Below, piece after piece: positions 49,601 to 58,870 of a DNA stretch of 64,000 bases (position 1 is its first letter; each line of letters opens with the position of its first letter). Below the pieces are notes generated by a model. It was given only the letters and a program-made list of their open reading frames with translations. It searched no databases and had not been told where the DNA came from. Where the stretch lies: contig MBPM02000016.1 of assembly GCA_001695595.3 (NCBI GenBank), forward strand, positions 62,001 to 126,000, written 5' to 3'. The stretch comes from Plasmopara viticola. Lineage: Eukaryota > Oomycota > Peronosporomycetes > Peronosporales > Peronosporaceae. The translations under genes and the position numbers were made by a program.

Positions 49601-51281
49601 TCACATTGCTCAAGTTGCTTGTACAATTTATTGATCGCATCGTTGCGTGGTGGAAAGCTCGGAATGTGCTTTTGCGTTTAGATGCCATAACATTGCACAA
49701 TCTTGTTGTACTTGTCAAGGAAGTCGAAGTCCTTCAACGTCTCCAAGGCACACAGTCAAGAAAATTAACTGATTCTTGTGCTGCTAACCTATTGATGCGC
49801 ATTGCGCTTAGTCAAGCCGATGATGTTACAATGGTCAATCTATTGGATCCAATCGTGACCGCAGACCCACACCTTGGAGCGCTCGACAATGTCGTTGTGA
49901 CGCATGGTGACGTCAAGCGTCAACTCATTGGGGTATGGATACAAACCTCATTCTCGTGAGCTAGATTTGGGGCCTCTAAACTTGTTTTGTAATGTTGGTA
50001 CAGGCCTTGTATTTTCAAAACCCCAAAGTTGTTGCAGGAGTACTCGATGTCCTTTGTCCGGACTGGGAGTTGCTTGTAAATTTTGACCATAGTACCGATC
50101 AACATGACTTTATTCTCCAGGATCAAAAAATTGTGTCTCAGGTCGACGAGATTTTGCAAGATCTAACGCGAGAAGGAAGTGACGTCATGGAGCGTTTCCG
50201 AGAGTTAACTCGGCGTCACCCTTTGTTGGTGTTGTCACGCTTCCCACGACAACTCATGCAGCACTTTGGCACGGTATCTTTATCACAACTTTACCTCAAC
50301 ACGACCTTCTTCCAGAACGTACGTTGTATCTAAGTGGATACGAATAACAGTACTCAACTCACGTTTTTTAAACTTTCGTAGATACTAAGTGCAATGCAGA
50401 TCATACAACCCCATTTGCGCCACAAGCAAAGCGTAATGGAAGTGTTTTGCCAATTCCTGTTTGATATTTTGCGCTTAATTGCCGACCACCATGCCATTGA
50501 GTTTCATCAGCTCGTTTCTCCCGCATGGGAATTACTTTACGACGCGCTAGAGACTGACTTTGATGCCGCTAGTGAGCTCATTTTTTCGCCTTCGCGTGTT
50601 GATCTATTGGAAAGTATTGTAAATATGTACGACTCGCATCCAGAGACGGTGGCATTCGGAAAAGTCATGGTGCAGCGTCATAGCGAATGGAAGGTGCGCG
50701 CAACTCTGGAATCGATTCGAGCAGGCCCTCCAAGCAAGCACCACGCGAGTGCGAGTCAGCAACAGCTTGTTGAGGATTTGATCTCACGCATTGAGAGCCA
50801 CGAAGTGGGATTAACGACAAGTGGCAAGGCATTGACCGAACGTACGGACATGACGGACGTCACACAGGCACTACAGGCCATCAATTCCTTATGCGCAAGG
50901 ACGGACCAAGGAGTCGCAGTGGTTGCGTTGCTTCGACGCTGTGCAGCACCAGTGGCCTCGTTGCTCGTGGCCGAGACTATAACTAAAGCAATGATGACGA
51001 CCCTGTGCCTGACGTTGTTGACTTTAATGAAGTACGACCCCAATTGCATCGACAATGTCATGTGCCAGTACGTGCAGTGTCTGCGTGTTGCACGTCCAGG
51101 ATTAAAGGAAGCTGCTGTGAATGCCGTTCTGGAATTCATGGTGTTTGCCAATACACGACAACGGCGACAACTTTTGCAGCAGCTTTTCGATGATTCGAGC
51201 GAAATTGCCAAGACCAAGCTTGGAATGTATCTTAAGAGCGCCGCGTTTCGAAAAACCCTTTTAGTAGCATCAAAATCGTGA
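43663..51281 (+). CDS. INTS1: Integrator complex subunit 1 (INTS1) homologue
   Basis: Exons 43663-46785, 46996-49932, 50004-50318 and 50382-51281; introns of 210, 71 and 63 bp, all GT-AG and phase 0; 2424 aa, close to the about 2190 aa of animal INTS1. INTS1 is the largest scaffold of the nuclear Integrator complex, which binds RNA polymerase II and cleaves snRNA and other nascent transcripts. The first about 320 residues are extremely acidic with Lys/Arg patches (KKREAEAK, RKKQRRK), giving several possible nuclear localisation signals. The conserved core follows: MEAWLQNASVKGPAKELL (DUF3677-type), KSTMFQLKVEAITHLV, and RERPNNMSRDVDNIKMLQHI matching the RNPNNM region. Exon 2 carries EEVPTLRGLMQMVITGRYAF and LPYGCLCQLLLLAV. 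The C-terminus is helical repeats. It ends 28 bp before the convergent PIG-F stop. The exon ends were placed by frame; each join gives continuous, family-like protein. Confidence 0.9.
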
Positions 51282-51309
51282 ACGTGATCAAATAAACGCT
51301 TCTCGTGGC

Positions 51310-52179
51310 TTAGTCTTCTTTGTTCTCTTCAGTATCGAATGACGACGAAGTCGTGCTTAGCACGATACTTACAAGGATCCCACTAGCATGACCAATTAAC
51401 GTGCCATAAACACAAGTAAGGGGCCATTGCTACAATAACGTAAGGTCAGACGGCTTAAATATTGTTGCACTTAAATCCTCACCTGCCACGGTCGATCCCA
51501 GTCCAGCGGAATGGGGAGAGCACCAACGTAAGCGCCGATCATGGCACCAATGGACGAACACACGAGGTATTGTTCCTGTAGGTTTCTCATACTGTGCATC
51601 ATGAATGTCAGCAATAGCAAAACATCTAGAATGTCAACGTACCGAAGGTCTAGCAACAGATCAAGCCACTGACGTGGTGCACACCCGAAATGGAGAGCTA
51701 GAGGCAATGTCACACAACTCGAGAGCAATACAGCCAGCAAGAATGTGTGTCGCATCAAACTACACGACCACGCAAGCATCAGATCCTGAGTATAGCCCTC
51801 CCGAGTCCATAAAAAAACATGTCAAGTACTCGACAACAGGAGCTCCGAACAAGACGACAATGACGTGAAAGAGCAGCGCGCCTAGTACAAGCCCGAGACC
51901 TCCTGCACTAAGTTGCTTGACAATTGACTGGTCTGTAGAGCGAAGAATCAAGAGGGCCAAAGTAAAGGATCCCATTACAATAGCAGCCACTACAGGCAGG
52001 AGACTACGTAAAACGGCATCTTCCAAGTGGTGTCCAAATCTACACAGACAAATGTTGTTTAGAACGTTACTGTCAAGAAGAAGGCGGAATGAGGTACAGC
52101 TATCGGACAGCAAAATAGGGAGATAGCGAGCTATAGCACCAGGCAGTACAAGCTGTAGAAGCAGAGCCCCTCGCGCCAT
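51310..52179 (-). CDS. PIGF: PIG-F, GPI ethanolamine-phosphate transferase subunit
   Basis: Exons 52179-51830, 51759-51483 and 51429-51310 (introns 70 and 53 bp, GT-AG) give 248 aa, against about 219 in human. PIG-F is a multispanning ER membrane protein that stabilises PIG-O and PIG-G/GPI7, the enzymes adding ethanolamine phosphate to the GPI precursor. Visible features are several hydrophobic helices (for example VVAAIVMGSFTLALLIL, LGLVLGALLFHVIVVLFGAP), then HTFLLAVLLSSCVTLPLAL, and the family signature GALPIPLDWDRPWQ joined across intron 2 to QWPLTCVYG (the WPIS box). The C-terminus is short and acidic. The internal intron keeps the frame exactly at the FGAPVV(D)LMRHTF join. The stop lies 28 bp from the end of INTS1 (convergent), so the two 3' UTRs must overlap or be very short. 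Confidence 0.93.
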
Positions 52180-52255
52180 AAGTAGCTTGATGTGAAACTT
52201 TTGGCAAAATCGCTACTTAGTGTGTTGTGAAAAGAAAGGGCAGCATAGGATTGAA

Positions 52256-52577
52256 TCACCACACTTTCACGAGACGTCCCACCGCGATGGTGTTTACGAA
52301 TGATAAGCGGTGGCCCGCGGAATTTAGGCCGTATCCGATGGAGCTAAAAGCCCCGACAATTGCATCAATGACTGCGTGGCCCACTAGCTCTGCTGCCAAC
52401 TTTTCTAGACTCTCACTCGAGCCAGGGGTGAAAATGGTGGGTACTTTATTGTACTTTATCGGTTGTTTAGTGACTTTGCTCACGGTACTTTGTCGAAAGT
52501 AGATCGTGACACCAAAAACTTTCTATGCCACTTACGACACGATGCCACCGTCGAATCAAGGTTTTGAGTGCCTGCAT
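52256..52577 (-). CDS. Small hypothetical protein, 79 aa
   Basis: A two-exon model: 52577-52536 (MQALKTLIRRWHRV) and 52453-52256, joined over an 82-bp GT-AG intron. The intron has a good GTAAGT donor and a CACTAAAC branch-like site near the acceptor. The product has a basic, possibly mitochondrial-type N-terminus, then an Ala/Gly-containing helix (KLAAELVGHAVIDAIVGAFSS). I do not recognise a family. Its stop is 76 bp upstream of the PIG-F start on the same strand. The second exon alone is an open 75-codon frame. It might instead be part of a longer transcript. Confidence 0.45.
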
Positions 52578-52906
52578 TGAGATAACCTGATGAAGACTGA
52601 CACCATCGGGTCAATGTAGTGATCATGCTGACGCCAGCGCATAGTGTTTCAAAGGACCAGTACCAAGTTGCAGACCAGAAAGTAGGTAAACCCTGAGGGT
52701 TGGGTAACGTAATTAGGTGCAGTAATTGTGTGTATTGCAGGTTTCTGGGAAACGAGAAAACGGGGACGAAAATACGTCAGGGCCTCGGCCGCCAAAGCAG
52801 CCTCGGCCATGTCATTGACAAGATATAGATAATAATTAAGAGTGGAGAAAGACGCGACCAACACTAAATTATAGATGGTTATGAACACTAAAAATATGAA
52901 AAGAGC
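52578..52906. other. Intergenic, possible short ORF
   Basis: 329 bp between two minus-strand genes. It contains a 53-codon minus-strand frame with an ATG at 52810 (MAEAALAAEALTYFRPRFLV...), of no known family and without support from neighbours. It may be 5' UTR or promoter of the 79-aa gene. Confidence 0.4.
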
Positions 52907-53779
52907 TTAGTTGTCAAAATTGCAGAGGGAGTCTAAGGCTTGTGGAGAGAGAAGCGTATCGGTCCACTGCAAGAGCTTATTAACGTCTTCCTCATTTACA
53001 GACTCGTCAAGTTCAGTATCAGCAGCTAGAATCGACACAGAGACTGGAGAAACGACCAAAGACGTGGCTGCTGAATCCCGTCGCGTATCAATAACAGGCA
53101 ATACAACAGAAGACGACTTTTCCGGTCCTCCCGGCAACGTAGAAGCAGCCGAGTGGATTGGGGGCAGAGTAAGGCTGGCTTTTATGTCTTTCTTCGCTTC
53201 TCGTTTGACGTTTTGCGTCACTTGTCCTGATACATCATTGTTGCCATTACCAGCTTGCTTGATCCACGTTGCAAACATTTTCTTGCGCTTCTGCACTTGT
53301 TCTAATGCTGTAAGTGGTGCTTTCTTGCTCATTTTCTTTGGTCTTGGCGGCTTTCGTGGCGCTCTCAGTGGGACCAAATCGTGCGAATTCTGATTACTAC
53401 CACGTCCTGTGGTATGTCGATGCAAAGTAGCAGCCTCCTTCGTACCACTTGATGTTGTCTTTACTGATGCACGCGAGACGTTCGACACAGCCGACACTGG
53501 TCGACAAGAGCATTGACTCGTAGTTGCCGAAGTCAAAGCACTCTGCGATTCAGTAAAACGTAGATTCCTCACTTCCTTTCGCAATCTACTGTTTGACTTG
53601 GCAGCTACTCGCAAGGACGACAGCTTCGCCATTAACGGCTGCATGAACTCTCGAATCCGGTCATCGTCACTCAATGACACGTGTCCTTGCAGCTGGGCCT
53701 CCCAATCATGGTGCAGTCTCTGCATCACATCGTTCTGTATTTTGGCCAGTCGATACTCCTGCCATGGCCCAACGTACAT
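52907..53779 (-). CDS. Hypothetical protein, 290 aa, basic central region
   Basis: Single exon starting at a clear ATG (MYVGPWQEYRLAKIQNDVMQ). The N-terminal about 75 residues are predicted helical (RLAKIQNDVMQRLHHDWEAQ; FMQPLMAKLSSLRV). The middle is Ser/Thr-rich, then strongly basic (APRKPPRPKKMSKKAP, QKRKKMFATWIKQAG), and the end is acidic (TELDESVNEEDVNKLLQW). No enzyme motif or membrane segment is seen and I do not recognise the family. The basic patch could be a nuclear or microtubule-binding region, but this is a guess. It is transcribed divergently from the PET117-like gene with only 87 bp between start codons. Confidence 0.75.
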   Translation of the reverse strand: MYVGPWQEYRLAKIQNDVMQRLHHDWEAQLQGHVSLSDDDRIREFMQPLMAKLSSLRVAAKSNSRLRKEVRNLRFTESQSALTSATTSQCSCRPVSAVSNVSRASVKTTSSGTKEAATLHRHTTGRGSNQNSHDLVPLRAPRKPPRPKKMSKKAPLTALEQVQKRKKMFATWIKQAGNGNNDVSGQVTQNVKREAKKDIKASLTLPPIHSAASTLPGGPEKSSSVVLPVIDTRRDSAATSLVVSPVSVSILAADTELDESVNEEDVNKLLQWTDTLLSPQALDSLCNFDN

Positions 53780-53866
53780 GGTAATACAAATCTGCCGCTT
53801 TGTCCGTCTATCAATCGCGTCGTTTCGTGTGCTATCAATACCGGTAGTCGTACTAAATTACAACCA
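53780..53866. promoter_or_regulatory. 87-bp divergent promoter
   Basis: Separates the start codons of the minus-strand 290-aa gene and the plus-strand PET117-like gene, so it must hold both core promoters or at least parts of their 5' leaders. I saw no TATA box. The short distance suggests a shared bidirectional promoter. Confidence 0.55.
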
Positions 53867-54139
53867 ATGGCTAGGCTCGTGCGGATTCTTCGGGACAAGG
53901 CGCCGGTAGTGGTGTTCTCGAGCCTGTGCGCAGGAGCGTGTTATGCTGTATACTATGCGCATTATCAGCAGATTGCTGAAAAGAAGGTCGAGATCGATGG
54001 TCTAGTTCTTCTTCGAAGCGATGCTCGTGCTTGCTCACTTGTTGACGTGATTTTGTAGGTGATGCGCCAAGGCGTGATCAACGACATCCGGCGAGATAGG
54101 ATCAAGCAGCGAGAACGACAGCACCAGGAGCAGCAGTAG
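53867..54139 (+). CDS. PET117-like cytochrome c oxidase assembly factor
   Basis: Exons 53867-53986 and 54059-54139 with a 72-bp phase-0 intron give 66 aa. It is short, with a single N-terminal hydrophobic segment (VVVFSSLCAGACYAVYYA) after a basic leader (MARLVRILRDKA). It is followed by a charged helix containing RQGVINDIRRDRIKQRERQQ, which matches the PET117 pattern (hydrophobic anchor, then RxGVIRDIER...). PET117 sits on the matrix side of the mitochondrial inner membrane and assists complex IV assembly. The assignment rests on length, topology and this short motif, so it is likely but not certain. It ends 50 bp from the convergent large gene. Confidence 0.72.
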
Positions 54140-54189
54140 GAAGCAGATTACAGCGGATTAAGCCGGTTTAAATCATCTATACTAAGTTT

Positions 54190-57100
54190 CTAGTGGAGCG
54201 TTGACTGAATGACCTCGAGCACGTGAACACATCGCTCTTGGTCGATATAGTCATACTTAAGAAGCATCTCATCCTTCCAATACTGAAGAAACGCATTCAT
54301 ATCGGTCGCTCTGGACGATAAAGCATCATTGTCCAATATACTGGTACCTTCCAGTACCGTTTTGGTGCGTTGTAGAAAGAGTTGCGACTCGACTTCTGAC
54401 TCTGCTGGGATCTTGCACGCATAGCAGCAAGCAAGCACCTCCAGTGGATATTGCAGTAAGCAACACACTGGGTCAACATTGCACTCACGAAGCTCGGGTC
54501 GTGATAGAAACGTATCGAGCTCGTTGAAAAATGGCTCAATGTCTTGGTTGATCGTAAAGTCCGACGATGCAGACAATTCAACGAGCTCTAGCGTTGTTAG
54601 CGTACTGACAACCAACTCTGTAGCCTGTTCAAACCTCGTTCCGCTGTCGGCTCTGTATCGGTTGAATGCAAGATTGATGGCAATGAAAAGCAATTGCCAA
54701 ATCGAGGTCGAGCCTCGGCTTTGTGGTACACCACGAGACGGAGCTAAGCTTAAACGACGAAATAAAGCCACTTGGGAAGGAAGAATGGCGAGGAGTTGCC
54801 CGTCGTCTTGACCTCGAGCTAGATTGCAAGTGATCCAAGTAGTGAGCCATGCCTTGAGGAGGTCGCACGTGACGCCGTTGAATTCAATGGGCAGATACAC
54901 ATCAGTCACGTAGCTAGTGAACGTGCGCTCCCATCGTCTCAATACAGGAGATGGATTCTCTAGAAACGACTGCGAGTAAATCAAAGCTCCCGACAACCAT
55001 TGCCCAAAAGGTAAGAAGAGCTGAATAGGAGGCTCCATCGCTATTTCTGGAGAGCCTTCAAAACCAGCTTTCCAAACGTCTGACACACTCATTTCAAAAG
55101 ACTTGTAACTTGTATCGTCAAGTCGATGCTCACCAGTCCACAAAGCTTCTTTTTCATCAATAGACACCATTGCACACTTGGACAATTGCACTACCCCCAG
55201 CACCTTTCCGCCACACGAAGTGAGAGTGTCGCTTTGTCTGCAGCGATTTTGCATTTTACTTGTTTCAAGCGCAATTTCCTGTAGCTGCAGCACCTTTCCG
55301 GTAATTTGACGTAACCTGTCGCGAAGATTGATGTCCACATCTGCGTTGGCACCAGCATTGCGCCTTGAGCATGTAGTTAATGCTGTATTGAGCAGTGCGG
55401 CCAACCAATAAGCCCAACGGAGCTCTTTCCCTCCACCGTTTAACACCAACTTTTCTAATGTTGTCAAAAGTAGGTCAACTCGTACTGCACCTTCACAGAA
55501 TTCGGTCTTCAAAATGTACTCGAAGAAATAAGGGAGCCAAGTAATAGAACTTGTTTCATCAAAAAGTAAGACGGACCACGCAATCCCTTCGTCAAAGATT
55601 GAAGCAGAGTCTGCCAAAAGCTTGAATGTATTCTCCTGATAGATCAAAGATTTGGCGCGTCTGACACTCTTTTTGCGCTCTATTCCATTACCCCGTTCAT
55701 CATGCTGAATAGAAGCAGTAGTTGAGAATTCCGAGCCCCGAAGTGGAAAGCTAAGTGTTCCAACAGCGGCTTCAGCTAGCAACACTCGATTGTTCTTACG
55801 AGCGATCTTCGTCAAGTCGCTGAACGCATCGGGAGAATGGCATTTCACGATTGCTTTTGTCAACAAGACAGTCAAGTTTTCAAGATCGGGATATACCGCT
55901 GCTGAAAGATACAGATGCAGCCCCATTTCGACGCGAACTGCAGATGGCAACGATGGAGAATCCACAAGAATAGGACAATCCATTGAGTTGCCATTTGCAA
56001 AATCTTTTACAAACATTTTTAGCGCAAAAACGAAGTGAGAATCGAGTGGAGTCATTAACACATAGCGCATGCTACCAAACGTATCGGGAAACCATCGAAT
56101 TAGTCGTGTGCACAGTATCGAAAGCTCCAATCTCGATTCTTTGCCCGCAAAACATGCACCGTACGCTTCGACAAATGAAAACCATTGTTCAAATTGCTGC
56201 CGTAACTCGCGGAGAGTCCCAGCTGTATCGCTCATATCGTTTAGTAAAACACGAGTCTGTGCTATGTCTGCAGACTTGATGGCTTTAAGAAGTCGTTGGA
56301 GAAGAGCACTAGAATGCGATACGAGCTGTGCATCTTCTGGATGAGCAATAGAGGTTTTCACATGCTCTACACCAGCTTTGATATCAGAAAGCACTTTAAA
56401 GAACATCTTTTCCAGAGTCTGTGGGTAGACTGGGATATTTTGTATCACTTCGGCTGCGAAGACCAGCGTACCTCTGGTTTCTTGCCGGACCACTTCAGCC
56501 TTGTCGTAGCACATAAGTAGCTCGGGCAGCATGTCCAGATCTACCATGGCCCGAAAGCCCCATCTGTTGGCTTTCGCTGGAGGTTCTTTTGTATGAGTAC
56601 TTTGGTAGTTATCCCATGCTTCACAAAATCGCATTAACGCTACAAGATACAAAGGCGTTGACTCACTTTCCTTCAAATTGGCGTTGACGGCATGAATGAT
56701 ACTGGTAAACAATTGCTGTCCAGTCTTACGTCTCTTCGGATTGGCTTTGCTAGTTGACTTCATACCAGCAACAAGCCCTGGAAACAGCAAATTTCTAATA
56801 CCACGTTGGTTGTTCTCACCTGTTGAGCGCAACTGTGTACTTGCTCGGAGAAGCTGCGCAATAAGGCTTGAAGTCCACTCTTCGCCAAACGTGGTAATCA
56901 TCTGTGCAAGTACCCTACGAGCTACACTACGGTCACCTTCTACGCATACAAGCTGCCGCTGGATTGCACCGCCACTGGATATAATTTTGTCACCAGTCGC
57001 AATAACGCCAAGCATGATATTAAGGCAATAGACCTTAAACGCTTGCAAGAAGTGGTTGCAACTACACATTGCTGCTGAACTTGCGACATTTACGTCAAGC

Positions 57101-58647
57101 ACACATCTCTCAAGAAATAGACACCAATTTCTGCCATCTTGGTCCAATGCCTGAGCTGATGTCTCACTGCCTAGCCGAGACATCAAAACATCCCAATGCT
57201 GAATATACTTTCCGTGCTGCTTCGTTGTAGGATCAAAATCAGAAAAAATCTTGTACAGGGCAAAGAGGAGTTTCAAAGATGAAGATGGCTCCACTTCGAA
57301 TCGCACTTTTGTAGACTGTAGTAGTTCACTTAAATATGACCGCAATATCTGCTTCGTGGATAATGTAACAACACTGCAAGGTACAGTTACTTGGGTCAGT
57401 ACGCCGCTATGACCAAGACTCCAGAGATTCGCAAACGCACCAACAATATTCGATATATCAACACGAAAAGAGCAAATATACTCCATCACAATGCGAAACC
57501 CTGGGTAATGCGTAATTGTTTTCTTCACCCCCGACAACAATGAAACACTAGTGAATGCATCAGCCTTTGAGCAGTGATGTATTGCGTCAGTCACGACTAC
57601 CTGTCCCGCTTTGACTACATTATTTAATTCTCGTTTCCAGATACTTATCCACATTTTCTGGAAAACTCTATTCATGGGCCCCAATGTTTCAGCACTCGAT
57701 GCCAGCAATTTATGACAAAGTTGCTCATAAGCTGCTACGGACATCGATGGCCACTCAATTTCCTCACTGCCGACCAAAGACCGAGACCTTTTCATTTCTG
57801 TGTCTGCCCTTCCACTAATCGGCATTCTAGCAACTGCTTGCAGATCCCAAAAGGCCGCCAGCGCGATCATTGCCTTATTGGTAGCGTAGATTTCCCCATT
57901 GCTTTCCAATATTTTTGCTATTTCTTGCGAACACTTGACTAAAAAGTCCCACTCTCTACGTATTACTTTTAAAGACGCGGTATTTGCCCCATATCGACAA
58001 AACTCGCAGCACTTATCGACCGTCTCCCGTTTCTCTTTTTCATTCAATCTTGTCCTTGCTCTTTTTCGTGTTGGCTTGCTGGATCCTCCCGTTGCTGTAG
58101 CCTCCAGAATCTCTTCGAGTACCTTTTCACTGACCTCCTGGATCCAGGTCTGCACTGCAGACTTTAAGCCCTCGATACCCTGCTTACGCAATGCAAATGA
58201 TAGCAAAAGTATTCGCATTCTCAAAGACAGCAATTTACCGCTAATAACACGCCGCAGAATGTCCAACGATTCAAGTTTCACGACAATCTCAACCAATTCT
58301 GCTTCTGCAACTATCAATAGCTTGCATTGCGCCAATTTCTGACAAAAAGAGGCAAGGCAAAGTGCCTTATACTCGTCTACGTCTCCACTTTGCTGCACAC
58401 TAATTCGTTTTCTACGTTTGCGAGGTGTTTGTGGAACTTTTGCCATTTCGACCGCCACAGACCGGAATTTGCTCAACACGTGACGCTTAAGCACTGGAAA
58501 GCGCGCTAGATAACGCCAATCAGGCGGTGGAGGCTGATGCGACATGCAATCGCATAAAGGGTGGAATAAGGATGTGGATAGACCAAGTTCGGGCTCCATG
58601 AAGAGCGCGTGCACGCCGCGGTCCAGTGACTCTATGGCCACATTCAT
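54190..58647 (-). CDS. Unrecognised 1485-aa helical, probably nuclear protein
   Basis: Single exon. The open frame begins at a TTG at 58767, but its first ATG is at 58647 (MNVAIESLDRGVHALF), which I take as the start. The protein is almost entirely alpha-helical with long Leu-rich amphipathic stretches and no low-complexity or membrane segments. Two basic clusters, KVPQTPRKRRKRISV (about residues 70-85) and KPTRKRARTRLNEKEKR (about 190-210), look like nuclear localisation signals; a third is NPKRRKTGQ. A large nuclear helical-repeat scaffold (size comparable to FANCI/FANCD2 or ribosome-biogenesis Urb-type proteins) is a reasonable guess, but I found no diagnostic motif for any of them. It lies 223 bp downstream of clathrin heavy chain on the same strand. 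Confidence 0.8.
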   Translation of the reverse strand: MNVAIESLDRGVHALFMEPELGLSTSLFHPLCDCMSHQPPPPDWRYLARFPVLKRHVLSKFRSVAVEMAKVPQTPRKRRKRISVQQSGDVDEYKALCLASFCQKLAQCKLLIVAEAELVEIVVKLESLDILRRVISGKLLSLRMRILLLSFALRKQGIEGLKSAVQTWIQEVSEKVLEEILEATATGGSSKPTRKRARTRLNEKEKRETVDKCCEFCRYGANTASLKVIRREWDFLVKCSQEIAKILESNGEIYATNKAMIALAAFWDLQAVARMPISGRADTEMKRSRSLVGSEEIEWPSMSVAAYEQLCHKLLASSAETLGPMNRVFQKMWISIWKRELNNVVKAGQVVVTDAIHHCSKADAFTSVSLLSGVKKTITHYPGFRIVMEYICSFRVDISNIVGAFANLWSLGHSGVLTQVTVPCSVVTLSTKQILRSYLSELLQSTKVRFEVEPSSSLKLLFALYKIFSDFDPTTKQHGKYIQHWDVLMSRLGSETSAQALDQDGRNWCLFLERCVLDVNVASSAAMCSCNHFLQAFKVYCLNIMLGVIATGDKIISSGGAIQRQLVCVEGDRSVARRVLAQMITTFGEEWTSSLIAQLLRASTQLRSTGENNQRGIRNLLFPGLVAGMKSTSKANPKRRKTGQQLFTSIIHAVNANLKESESTPLYLVALMRFCEAWDNYQSTHTKEPPAKANRWGFRAMVDLDMLPELLMCYDKAEVVRQETRGTLVFAAEVIQNIPVYPQTLEKMFFKVLSDIKAGVEHVKTSIAHPEDAQLVSHSSALLQRLLKAIKSADIAQTRVLLNDMSDTAGTLRELRQQFEQWFSFVEAYGACFAGKESRLELSILCTRLIRWFPDTFGSMRYVLMTPLDSHFVFALKMFVKDFANGNSMDCPILVDSPSLPSAVRVEMGLHLYLSAAVYPDLENLTVLLTKAIVKCHSPDAFSDLTKIARKNNRVLLAEAAVGTLSFPLRGSEFSTTASIQHDERGNGIERKKSVRRAKSLIYQENTFKLLADSASIFDEGIAWSVLLFDETSSITWLPYFFEYILKTEFCEGAVRVDLLLTTLEKLVLNGGGKELRWAYWLAALLNTALTTCSRRNAGANADVDINLRDRLRQITGKVLQLQEIALETSKMQNRCRQSDTLTSCGGKVLGVVQLSKCAMVSIDEKEALWTGEHRLDDTSYKSFEMSVSDVWKAGFEGSPEIAMEPPIQLFLPFGQWLSGALIYSQSFLENPSPVLRRWERTFTSYVTDVYLPIEFNGVTCDLLKAWLTTWITCNLARGQDDGQLLAILPSQVALFRRLSLAPSRGVPQSRGSTSIWQLLFIAINLAFNRYRADSGTRFEQATELVVSTLTTLELVELSASSDFTINQDIEPFFNELDTFLSRPELRECNVDPVCCLLQYPLEVLACCYACKIPAESEVESQLFLQRTKTVLEGTSILDNDALSSRATDMNAFLQYWKDEMLLKYDYIDQERCVHVLEVIQSTLH

Positions 58648-58870
58648 CAGCTTTGTCGAATGTTGCTGCCCATTTAGAGTAAAATACAATAATTCTCTGC
58701 ATTTTACTGTGTAAACGTACAATTTTGTAAAAAAGAATATCTTATTGCTTTCGAGTACGCAAAGCAAATGTAATCATATCAAAGAAAAGCACTAATTCCG
58801 ATCTTGCTTCATCGTCCAAAGTCGGTCTTTTCGACACGGTGGCGTAAAACATCAGCTACTATATGCTAAC

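Noticed and set aside
52227..52502. 91-codon + ORF over the 79-aa minus gene
   Set aside because: The minus strand has a better splice model and start; the + frame shows only antisense hydrophobic composition at its end.
58648..58767. 40-codon N-terminal extension of the 1485-aa protein
   Set aside because: It begins at TTG and contains no ATG before 58647; it is more likely 5' UTR.
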